In this document: positions 8,539-15,368 of the stretch, piece by piece
How positions within the stretch are numbered: the first letter of the stretch is position 1
Layout of the letters: every line of letters begins with the position of its first letter
Assembly (NCBI GenBank): GCA_023412655.1
Contig: JAEYNH010000150.1
Coordinates: 1 to 32,745 of the forward strand
Direction of reading: 5' to 3'
Length of the DNA stretch: 32,745 bases
Source: Pseudomonadota bacterium
GTDB taxonomy: Bacteria > Pseudomonadota > Alphaproteobacteria > Caulobacterales > Caulobacteraceae
Program-made: the position numbers and the translations under genes
Notes under the pieces: model-generated
What the model was told of the DNA's origin: nothing
Databases searched by the model: none
The model's input: only the letters and a program-made list of their open reading frames with translations

Positions 8539-9761
8539 AGCGCGCCCTGGCGAAGCTGGCCGGCCTCGCCCTGCTCGGGCTCGCCGCGCCGGCCGCGGCC
8601 TGTGACCTGGCCATCGTCGGCGCCCGCCTCTACGCCTCCCCCGAAGCGGCGCCGGTGGAGCGGGCCACCGTGGTGATCGAGGACGGTCGGATCTCGGCGG
8701 TGCATTCGGACGGCCGTGCGGCGCCCCGCGGATGTCCCTCGGTGGACGGGGGCGGCAAGGCGCTGGTGGCCGGCTTCTGGAACAGCCACGTCCACCTGGT
8801 CACGCCGCTGCTGATGAATCATGCCGAAGCGACCGACGCGGCGGTGTCACGGGAGCTGACGGACAAGTTCCTGCGGTGGGGCTTCACCACGGTGTTCGAC
8901 CTGGCGTCCACCACAGAGATCGCCACGGGCATCCGGGCCCGCGTGGACAGCGGCCGGGTCACGGGGCCGAGAATCCGGACCGTCGGGGACCCCTTCTATC
9001 CGGCGAATGGGACGCCGATCTACGCCCGGCCGATCTATGCGCAGTACGGCCTGCCGCTGCCGGAGGTGGCTTCGCCGGAAGCCGGTGCGGACCGGGTCCG
9101 CACCCAGGCCGCCGAAGGGATCGACGGGGTGAAGCTGTTCACCGGCGCGATCCTTGGCGAGGCGGAGGTCCTGCCCATGCCGCTGGATGTGGCCCGGGCG
9201 GTGAGCGAGGCGGCCCACGCTCGCGGCCTGCCGGTGTTCGCCCATCCCACCAACGCCGAAGGCCTGGCCCGGGCTGTTGAAGGCGGGGCCGACGTGCTGG
9301 CGCATTCTGCCGCCCTGATGGGGCCCTGGTCGGACGAGTTCGCCCGTGGCCTCGCGGCTCGGAAGGTGGCGCTCGTTCCCACGCTTGCGCTGTTCGCCCT
9401 CCAGCCGCACCCGAGCACGCCGGTGGCGACCTCGCAGCAGCAGGTCGCCGCGCTCCGGGCCGCGGGCGGGGACATCCTGTTCGGCACGGACGCCGGCTTC
9501 ATGGACGAATACGACACCACCCTGGAGCTTCGCCTGCTGGGCGAGGTCATGGATTGGCAGGGCGTTCTGGCCACCCTCACCACGGCGCCGGCGGCGCGGC
9601 TGGGCCGGGCGGGAGAGACCGGACGCGTGGAGCCGGGCGCCGTCGCCGACCTGGTCCTGCTGGACGCCGACCCCGCCCAGGACGTCACGGCCTTCGCTCG
9701 CGTGGGACTCGTCGTGAAGGACGGCCGGGCCGTCTATCAGAGCGCAGCGCCCGCCCCTTGA
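8535..9761 (+). CDS. Exported metal-dependent amidohydrolase (imidazolonepropionase-like)
   Basis: This 408-residue amidohydrolase-superfamily enzyme has a Sec-type N-terminal signal (KRALAKLAGLALLGLAAPAA), so it probably works in the periplasm. Metal-ligand candidates are His85 and His87 (NSHVHL), Lys200 (GVKLFTGA, the position of a carbamylated lysine), His237 (FAHPTN), His257 (LAHSA) and Asp319 (LFGTDAG). The set is complete, so the enzyme is likely active. The substrate could be a cyclic amide, peptide or other hydrolysable bond and is not predictable. The GTG start overlaps the FkbM stop by four bases. The sequence before it in the same frame is antisense-type junk. Ala-Ala-Cys at the cleavage site is not a good lipobox. 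Confidence 0.88.
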   Translation: MKRALAKLAGLALLGLAAPAAACDLAIVGARLYASPEAAPVERATVVIEDGRISAVHSDGRAAPRGCPSVDGGGKALVAGFWNSHVHLVTPLLMNHAEATDAAVSRELTDKFLRWGFTTVFDLASTTEIATGIRARVDSGRVTGPRIRTVGDPFYPANGTPIYARPIYAQYGLPLPEVASPEAGADRVRTQAAEGIDGVKLFTGAILGEAEVLPMPLDVARAVSEAAHARGLPVFAHPTNAEGLARAVEGGADVLAHSAALMGPWSDEFARGLAARKVALVPTLALFALQPHPSTPVATSQQQVAALRAAGGDILFGTDAGFMDEYDTTLELRLLGEVMDWQGVLATLTTAPAARLGRAGETGRVEPGAVADLVLLDADPAQDVTAFARVGLVVKDGRAVYQSAAPAP

Positions 9762-9893
9762 CGGGGCGCCGGCTCGGCTTGTGACGCACAGGCCACAGCC
9801 TTCGCCTTCCGACCTGGAGGCGGCAGAACCCAGGCCTGAGCCGCGCGTTTGACCTCCACAGGTGACATGAAGACCGAGTGAAGGAGGCGAGGC

Positions 9894-10871
9894 GTGCCGC
9901 GTAAACGGCCCAGGGGTGTGCTGGCCATGGGATGGGCCTGCATCGAGGCGGCGGCCACAGGCCGGACCGAACATGCGCCCACATCGGCGGACTATCCCGA
10001 CAGCGTCGTACGGCGGACCAGCTTCATGGCCGGGGGCGGCCACCGCTGGCGGATCTCGGCCCTGGAGACGCCCCGCGAGACCCCCGCGCCGTGGAAGATC
10101 GTGGTCATCACCGGCGCGCCGTCCTGGGCCGAGTACTGGGCGGAGACCCTGTCCGAGCTGCCGCAGGACCGCGAGATGATCGTGGTGGACCGGCCGGGCT
10201 ATGCCGGCTCGCAGCCGCTGCATCCGGTGACCGACATAAGGGTCCAGGCCGAGGCCCTGGCGCCCGTGCTGAACGCCGCCCGGGGCCAGAAGGTGCTGCT
10301 GGTCGGTCAGAGCTATGGGGCGGCGATCGCCTCGATCATGGCCGACCAGAACCCCGGCAAGGTGGCCGGTCTGGTGCTGCTCTCCGGCTTCTTCGGCGAG
10401 GCGGGGCCGACGGCCAAGTGGCTGCTCGACGTGGGCTCGCGGGCCCTCAAGGTGATCCCGCGCGACCTGCGCAACGCGGTCATCGAGGTGACCGGCCAGC
10501 GGCCGCAGCTCGGCCACGCCCGTCGCGCCCTGGCGCGGGTGAACGTGCCGATCCACATCATCCACGGGGACAAGGACGACTTCGCCCCGGTGCACACCGC
10601 CGAGCGGCTGGCGGCCGAGACCGTCACCCGCAGGCCGATCCGGGTGGTCAGGACGCCGGGCGCCAACCACTTCCTGAATGATGGACCCGCCGACCAGCTG
10701 ATCGCGGCCCTGGAAGCGTGCATTCCCGAGAAGAAGGCCGCCTGGACCTTCCGCTGGCCCAAGCTGCCGGCGCTGTGGTCGGCCAGGCTGCCCCGGCCGG
10801 GCGGGGTGGTGGCCCAGGTCAAGGCGGCGGCGGCGGTTCGCCCCGGTTCCGGACAGGCCGCGGCGGTCTAG
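9894..10871 (+). CDS. Alpha/beta hydrolase
   Basis: This 325-residue alpha/beta-hydrolase-fold protein has the nucleophile elbow GQSYG with Ser140. An acid residue lies in HGDKDDFAP (Asp228 most likely), and the histidine is in GANHFLND (His259). The oxyanion region is VVITGAPSWAEYW. The chemistry could be esterase, lipase or a related hydrolysis; the substrate is unknown. Start GTG 9894 has AAGGAGGC at 9881-9888, better than the later ATG at 9927. A basic Pro/Lys-rich C-terminal extension follows the fold (about 285-325). The stop shares the tetranucleotide CTAG with the stop of the convergent chrA. Confidence 0.88.
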   Translation: MPRKRPRGVLAMGWACIEAAATGRTEHAPTSADYPDSVVRRTSFMAGGGHRWRISALETPRETPAPWKIVVITGAPSWAEYWAETLSELPQDREMIVVDRPGYAGSQPLHPVTDIRVQAEALAPVLNAARGQKVLLVGQSYGAAIASIMADQNPGKVAGLVLLSGFFGEAGPTAKWLLDVGSRALKVIPRDLRNAVIEVTGQRPQLGHARRALARVNVPIHIIHGDKDDFAPVHTAERLAAETVTRRPIRVVRTPGANHFLNDGPADQLIAALEACIPEKKAAWTFRWPKLPALWSARLPRPGGVVAQVKAAAAVRPGSGQAAAV

Positions 10872-12070
10872 CCGAGCAGGGCGCCCGTCGCCACGGCGAA
10901 GCCGATCACCACCAGCCAGGGCGGCAGGCGCGCCACCTGCAGGAAGACGAAGGCCGCCGCCAGCAGCGACCAGTCCGACGGCCGGACGATGGTGGTGGAC
11001 AGGACGGGGTCCCACAGCGCCGCAGCGAGCAGGCCCACCACCACCGCCCCGACACCGGCCAGGGCGCCGCGCGCCCACGGCTCGCGCTTGAGGCGGTCCC
11101 AGAACGGCAGCACGCCCACCACCAGCAAGAGGCTTGGCAGGAAGATGGCGAACAGGGCGATCAGCCCGCCTATGACGCCCCGCGGCCCGTAGGTCTGGGC
11201 GGCGCCCACGAAGCCGGCGAAGCTGAACAGCGGTCCGGGCAGGGCCTGCACCAGCCCGTAGCCGGCCAGGAAGGTGCTGGCGTCCAGCCAGCCTTGCTCG
11301 ACGACCTCGCGCTCGAGCAGCGGCAACACCACGTGACCGCCGCCGAACACCAGGGCGCCGGTCCGGTAGAAGACGGCGGCCAGGCCCAGGCCCGGGTTCT
11401 GCAACAGGGTCGCGAGCAGCGGCAGGGCCAGCAGCAGACCGGCGAACAGGCTCAGGGCGATTACCGCGCTGCCGGTGTCCACCGACGGCAGGGCGTCGGG
11501 CTCGTCGGGATCGGGCGCGGCGCGGAGCAGGGCGAAGCCGAAGAGGGCGCCGGCGAGGATCGCGCCCACCTGGGCCACCGGGCCCTGGGCGACCACCAGG
11601 CCGAGGGCCGCGCCGATCGCCATGCCGGCGCGGATCGGGCCGCGGGCGAGGGTGCGGGCCATCTGCACCAGCGCCTGCAGCACCACCGCGGCGGCCGCGA
11701 TCTTGAGGCCGTGGATCCAGCCCGAACCGAAGGCGGCTTCCAGCCGTCCCGACAGGCTGGCGAAGGCGATCATCACCATCGCGGCAGGAAGGGTGAAGCC
11801 GGCGAAGGCGGCCAGGGCGCCCGGCAGGCCCGCCTGCCGCAGGCCGATGGCCATGCCCACCTGACTGGAGGCCGGGCCCGGCAGGAAGTGGGCGAGCGCC
11901 AGAAGGTCGGCGTAGGAGGCTTCCGAGATCCAGCCCCGCCGCTCCACGAACTCGCGCCGGAAATAGCCGATATGGGCCACAGGTCCGCCGAAGGCGGTCA
12001 GGCCCTGCTTCAGGAAGGCCAGGAACACGTCGAGCGGGGTGACGGTCTTCGGCGGCGCGGCGGCGTCCAT
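10868..12070 (-). CDS. chrA: Chromate transporter ChrA, two-domain form
   Basis: ChrA proteins are inner-membrane carriers that expel chromate. This 400-residue protein is the long form with two homologous CHR domains. The N-terminal half has FGGPVAHIGYFRREFVERRG and LAHFLPGPASSQVGMAIG. The C-terminal half repeats the pattern as FGGGHVVLPLLEREVVEQGW and ALPGPLFSFAGFVGA. Both halves are rich in membrane helices. A glycine-free Asp/Glu-rich linker (PDPDEPDALPSVD) separates them. The gene is divergent from the alcohol dehydrogenase and convergent with the hydrolase. No chrB regulator is adjacent, so chromate-inducible control is not evident. Some family members may carry other anions. Confidence 0.93.
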   Translation of the reverse strand: MDAAAPPKTVTPLDVFLAFLKQGLTAFGGPVAHIGYFRREFVERRGWISEASYADLLALAHFLPGPASSQVGMAIGLRQAGLPGALAAFAGFTLPAAMVMIAFASLSGRLEAAFGSGWIHGLKIAAAAVVLQALVQMARTLARGPIRAGMAIGAALGLVVAQGPVAQVGAILAGALFGFALLRAAPDPDEPDALPSVDTGSAVIALSLFAGLLLALPLLATLLQNPGLGLAAVFYRTGALVFGGGHVVLPLLEREVVEQGWLDASTFLAGYGLVQALPGPLFSFAGFVGAAQTYGPRGVIGGLIALFAIFLPSLLLVVGVLPFWDRLKREPWARGALAGVGAVVVGLLAAALWDPVLSTTIVRPSDWSLLAAAFVFLQVARLPPWLVVIGFAVATGALLG

Positions 12071-12195
12071 CCCGCCCTAGATGAAAGGCTCCGGCCCGGC
12101 TGTCGACCCGGTTTCGCGAAAGACCCTTCCCTGACGCGGTTGAACGGCGATAAGTCTGGATGAAACGCCTGTATGAAATCAAAAAGGGAGACGCC

Positions 12196-13281
12196 ATGAA
12201 GGCCGCAGTTCTGCGTGAAGTGGGCAAGCCGCTTCAGATCGAGGACGTGCAGATCAGCAAGCCTGGCCCGCACGAGGTGCTGATCCGCACCGCGGCGGCC
12301 GGCGTCTGCCACTCGGACCTGCACTTCGTGGAAGGCTCGTACCCCCATCCGCTGCCCGCGGTGCTGGGTCACGAGAGCGCCGGCATCGTCGAGGCGGTAG
12401 GCTCGGAAGTCCGCACCGTGAAGCCGGGCGATCACGTCATCACCTGCCTGTCGGCCTTCTGCGGCCACTGCAACCACTGCCTCACCGGCCACATGAGCCT
12501 GTGCGTCTCGCCCGACACCAAGCGTGGCAAGGGCGACGAGCCGCGCCTTGCAGCCCCCACCGGCCCGATGATGCAGTTCCTGAACCTGTCGTCGTTCGCC
12601 GAGCAGATGCTGATCCACGAGCACGCCTGCGTGGCCGTGCGCAAGGACATGCCCCTCGACCGCGCGGCCCTTATCGGCTGCTCGGTTATGACCGGCGTGG
12701 GCGCGGTGATGCACACCTCGAACGTTCGGCCGGGGGAGACCGTGGCGGTCATCGGCTGCGGTGGCGTCGGCCTGTCGGCCATCAACGGCGCGGCCATCGC
12801 CGGGGCAGGCCGGATCATCGCCATCGACGTGGTCGCCGGTAAGGAGAACTACGCCCGGGCCTTCGGCGCCACCGACTTCATCAACGCCTCGGAGGTCGAC
12901 CCCGTGGGCGCGGTCATCGAAATGACCAAGGGCGGGGTGGAGCACAGCTTCGAGGCGCTCGGCATGACCAAGACGGCCGAACAGGCCTTCAACATGCTGG
13001 CCCGGGGCGGCACCGCCAATATCATCGGCATGATCCCGGTGGGGCAGACCGTCAGCCTGATGGGCGCGGCCTTCCTCGGCGAGAAGCGCATCCAAGGCTC
13101 GATGATGGGGTCCAACCGCTTCCCGGTGGACATGCCCCGGCTGGTGGACATGTACATGGCCGGCAAGCTGAAGCTGGACGAGATGATCTCCCGCCGCCTG
13201 AAGCTGGAAGAGGTCAACGACGCCTTCACCGAGATGAAGACCGGCTCGATCGCCCGCTCGGTGATCGTCTTCGACGCCTAG
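12196..13281 (+). CDS. Zn-dependent alcohol dehydrogenase (medium-chain)
   Basis: This NAD(P)-dependent medium-chain dehydrogenase of 361 residues is cytoplasmic. Catalytic zinc ligands are Cys38 (GVCHSD), His59-Glu60 (LGHESAG) and Cys162 (GCSVMTGVGAV). Structural zinc is held by Cys89, Cys92, Cys95 and Cys103 (CGHCNHC then SLC). The nucleotide-binding Rossmann motif is GCGGVG (187-192). This resembles class III/mycothiol-type and NDMA-dependent alcohol dehydrogenases more than short Zn-ADHs, but the substrate is open. ATG 12196 is chosen over the upstream in-frame ATG at 12160 because AAGGGAG lies before it and family proteins begin MKAAVL. The gene is divergent from chrA across 125 bp. Its stop shares CTAG with a small convergent frame. 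Confidence 0.92.
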   Translation: MKAAVLREVGKPLQIEDVQISKPGPHEVLIRTAAAGVCHSDLHFVEGSYPHPLPAVLGHESAGIVEAVGSEVRTVKPGDHVITCLSAFCGHCNHCLTGHMSLCVSPDTKRGKGDEPRLAAPTGPMMQFLNLSSFAEQMLIHEHACVAVRKDMPLDRAALIGCSVMTGVGAVMHTSNVRPGETVAVIGCGGVGLSAINGAAIAGAGRIIAIDVVAGKENYARAFGATDFINASEVDPVGAVIEMTKGGVEHSFEALGMTKTAEQAFNMLARGGTANIIGMIPVGQTVSLMGAAFLGEKRIQGSMMGSNRFPVDMPRLVDMYMAGKLKLDEMISRRLKLEEVNDAFTEMKTGSIARSVIVFDA

Positions 13282-13436
13282 GAGCCCCTCGGGCGCATCG
13301 CCATCCACGGCCCGAGGTTCGTCAGCCACGCCGGCAGGGCGCCCACCTTGCCGGCGGTGTCGACCTGCTGAATCTGGTGGGCGGGCTGGAAACGCTCGGT
13401 GAGGGTGCGGAGCTTGTCGGGGGCGTGCGTCTCCAC
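13278..13436 (-). CDS. Possible small unlisted gene, 52 codons, unknown function
   Basis: On the minus strand a frame runs from GTG 13436 (VETHAPDKLRTLTERF at the start) to TAG at 13278. I do not recognise the product. Nearly every codon in it ends in G or C, as in the real genes around it. The 45 bases between the M23 stop and this point lack that bias. It lies in the same frame as the upstream M23 peptidase, separated from its TGA by 15 sense codons. The end contains a Trp-rich stretch (AWLTNLGPWMAM). GGAG lies 11 bases before the GTG, which is weak. It may be a true small gene, or the remnant C-terminus of a longer protein. Confidence 0.45.
   Translation of the reverse strand: METHAPDKLRTLTERFQPAHQIQQVDTAGKVGALPAWLTNLGPWMAMRPRGS
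13287..13317 (+). terminator. Weak stem-loop after the alcohol dehydrogenase gene
   Basis: CCTCGGGC (13287-13294) pairs with GCCCGAGG (13310-13317) around a 15-base loop, six bases after the dehydrogenase stop. No run of T follows, so it may only assist termination. It also falls within the small convergent frame. Confidence 0.25.
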
Positions 13437-13481
13437 GATCAGCCCATCTCCGCCTGGCTGCGGCTCAGATGCCGCCGCTGC

Positions 13482-14807
13482 TCAGTCGGCGGCGGCCAGC
13501 TGGCGGGAGGCCTCGGCGCCGCCGTTGGCGAGCAGGCGATGGATCCGGTCCTTCTGGGCCTTGAACCGGGCCAGCTCCGCGCCGGCCAGGACCGTGCCCT
13601 GGGGCACCTTGGCCCCCACCGGGTTCACGCGCTTGCCGCGTTGCCATACCTCGTAGTGAAGGTGCGGACCGGTGGAGAGGCCGGTCGAGCCCACATAGGC
13701 GATCACCTGGCCCTGGCGGACCTTGGCGCCCGGCCGAACCCCCTTCGCGTAGCGCGAGACGTGGGCATAGCCGGTCTCCCAGCCGCCCGAGTGGCGGATC
13801 TGGACATAGTTGCCGTAGCCGCCCCAGCGGCTGGCCCTGACCACCACGCCATCGCCGGCGGCGAGGATCGGCGTGCCGTGACCGGCCCCGAAGTCGACGC
13901 CCTGGTGCGCCCGGGCGTAGCCCAGCACCGGGTGACGGCGCAGGCCGAAGTTGGACGTCATGCGCGCTCCGTCGATGGGGGTGCGCAGCAGGAAGCCTTT
14001 GATGTTCTTCCCCTGCTCGTCGAAGTAGTCGACTCCACCGCCGGTGCGTTCGAACCGATAGAACTTCACGCCCTTGAGTTCGGCGTATTCCAGCTCGCCC
14101 ACGGCCACGGTGCGGCCGCTGGCCGTCACCTTGCGATCGAAGACCAGCTTGAAATCGTCGCCGGCTTGCATCTCCCGGAAATCGATCTTGTGGGCGAACA
14201 GCTTGGCCACCTGGGCCACGATCTCGGGGGTGGCCCCCAGCTGGGAGGCGCTCTGGTAGAGGGAGCCGCGGATCTCGCCGTCAGCGACGGTAAGCTCCTG
14301 GCGCACTTCCTCCTCAAGCGCCCGAAGGCGCAGGGCGCCGTCGAAGCTGCGCGAGACGGTGATCGCCGAGGCGGGACCAGTCCGCATGGAGAGGCCGATC
14401 AGCCGGGCATGGCCACGCTCGGCGCGAGGCTTGGCGATGGCCGCCTCGAAGGCCATGCCGGCCTTGATGTGCACGGTGTCCATGGCCTCGCCCAGGGCGG
14501 CGACAGCCTGGCGCGCCTCTTCACGGGTGACCCCGGCGCGTTGAACGGCCTGCTCGAGGGTCTCGCCACGGAGGACTTTCAGCGGAACGTTCTCGGGCCG
14601 GTCCCAGCCGTCGACGGCGGCGCTCTGGGTGAAGGAGGCGTGCTGCAGGGCTGCGACCGCCTCGGGCGCCAGCGGCGGCTCGGACGGGGCCGTTGTGGTG
14701 TCGGTGAACTTCCAGGCGATGAACAGCGCCATCAGCGCCCCGCCGCCAGCCAGCACACGCGGCGCAATCCGGAACGAGAAACGTCGCGGGTCGAATTCTG
14801 CCATCAC
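13482..14807 (-). CDS. M23 (LytM-domain) peptidoglycan endopeptidase, membrane-anchored
   Basis: This 441-residue envelope protein has a basic N-terminus and one membrane helix (about 16-33, PRVLAGGGALMALFIAWKF). A middle region contains an opacity-associated/LysM-like segment (about 70-120, NVPLKVLRGETLEQAVQRAG). The C-terminal M23 domain (about 275-400) cuts peptide crossbridges of peptidoglycan in the periplasm. Zinc ligands His301 and Asp305 (HQGVDFG) and His384 (HLHYE), plus His349 and His382 near the active site, are all present, so it should be active rather than a degenerate activator. The arrangement resembles MepM/ShyA-type endopeptidases. Two tandem ATGs open the frame; the first is used here. 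It follows arsC after 179 bp and has an inverted repeat in its leader. Confidence 0.92.
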   Translation of the reverse strand: MMAEFDPRRFSFRIAPRVLAGGGALMALFIAWKFTDTTTAPSEPPLAPEAVAALQHASFTQSAAVDGWDRPENVPLKVLRGETLEQAVQRAGVTREEARQAVAALGEAMDTVHIKAGMAFEAAIAKPRAERGHARLIGLSMRTGPASAITVSRSFDGALRLRALEEEVRQELTVADGEIRGSLYQSASQLGATPEIVAQVAKLFAHKIDFREMQAGDDFKLVFDRKVTASGRTVAVGELEYAELKGVKFYRFERTGGGVDYFDEQGKNIKGFLLRTPIDGARMTSNFGLRRHPVLGYARAHQGVDFGAGHGTPILAAGDGVVVRASRWGGYGNYVQIRHSGGWETGYAHVSRYAKGVRPGAKVRQGQVIAYVGSTGLSTGPHLHYEVWQRGKRVNPVGAKVPQGTVLAGAELARFKAQKDRIHRLLANGGAEASRQLAAAD

Positions 14808-14817
14808 GCCCCCGTAC

Positions 14818-14845
14818 TAGCCGCGCCAGGGTTAAGGCGCGGCTA
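14818..14845. repeat. Perfect 10-bp inverted repeat in the leader of the M23 gene
   Basis: TAGCCGCGCC (14818-14827) and GGCGCGGCTA (14836-14845) are exact reverse complements around eight bases (AGGGTTAA, or TTAACCCT on the gene's strand). The repeat ends ten bases before the M23 start codon. On the minus strand it is not followed by T residues, so it is not an intrinsic terminator. It could be an operator, or an mRNA hairpin close to the ribosome site. Confidence 0.6.
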
Positions 14846-14986
14846 CGCAAAGCCAAAAAACTGTCTGTCTCCCCGTGGCCCCCGACGAAGGCCATTCCCC
14901 CGGGGACAAATACCGGAAAAGCGCCCCAGCGCCACCGGCCGAATTGTCACGGACTCCCGTCGAGCGCCTCTCCGAGAGCAGACCTC

Positions 14987-15337
14987 CTAGAGCAGACCGA
15001 GGACCAGTTCCGCCGGACGGCAGAGCGCAGCCCCCTTGGGTGTCACCACGATAGGGCGATTCACCAGCGCAGGCTCGATGATCATGGCGGCGATCAAGGC
15101 CTCGTCCGAGGCTGCGGGGTCGGTCAGGCCCAGTTCGTCGGCCCGCGTGCCCTTTACCCGCAGGATCTCGCGCGCGGACACGCCCATGCGCTGCAGCAGA
15201 TCCTGCAGCTGTTCCTTGGTCCAGCCGGTCTTGAGGTACTCGACCACGGTGGGCTCAAGCCCCTTCTCGCGGAGGAGGGCCAGGGTGTTGCGGGACGTGC
15301 CGCAGGCGGGGTTGTGATAGATCGTGACGTCGCTCAT
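14987..15337 (-). CDS. arsC: Arsenate reductase (glutaredoxin type)
   Basis: Cytoplasmic ArsC reduces arsenate to arsenite using glutathione and glutaredoxin. The true start is ATG 15337, giving 116 residues; longer readings upstream are antisense junk. The nucleophile Cys12 lies in HNPACGTSRN. The three arginines of the E. coli R773 enzyme are present at identical numbers: Arg60 (REILR), Arg94 (LVNRP) and Arg107 (LCRP). No arsenite pump or arsR gene is adjacent, so this may be a stand-alone ArsC/YfgD-type housekeeping copy. It starts 31 bases after the M28 peptidase gene and probably shares its transcript. Confidence 0.93.
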   Translation of the reverse strand: MSDVTIYHNPACGTSRNTLALLREKGLEPTVVEYLKTGWTKEQLQDLLQRMGVSAREILRVKGTRADELGLTDPAASDEALIAAMIIEPALVNRPIVVTPKGAALCRPAELVLGLL

Positions 15338-15368
15338 GGGCGCTTCCGATAGCCCATCGCCGGCCGGA

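Noticed and set aside
8595..8603. Lipoprotein signal in the amidohydrolase (Ala-Ala-Ala-Cys)
   Set aside because: The -3 position is Ala and not Leu/Val/Ile, so an ordinary signal peptidase I site is more likely.
8847..12227. Very long open frame (1126 codons) on the minus strand across several genes
   Set aside because: It runs antisense or out of frame to the amidohydrolase, hydrolase and ChrA genes, is full of Arg, Gly and Pro, and has no family motif. Long false frames are usual at this GC content.
13482..13484. Programmed readthrough of the M23 TGA into the downstream in-frame codons
   Set aside because: The codons just after the TGA lack GC-ending bias, so they do not look translated, and I see no recoding signal. 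An independent start is simpler.
14818..14870. Intrinsic terminator of arsC
   Set aside because: On the minus strand the T6 run (14860-14855) lies before the perfect hairpin, not after it. The imperfect stem preceding the T-run is separated from it by about nine bases.
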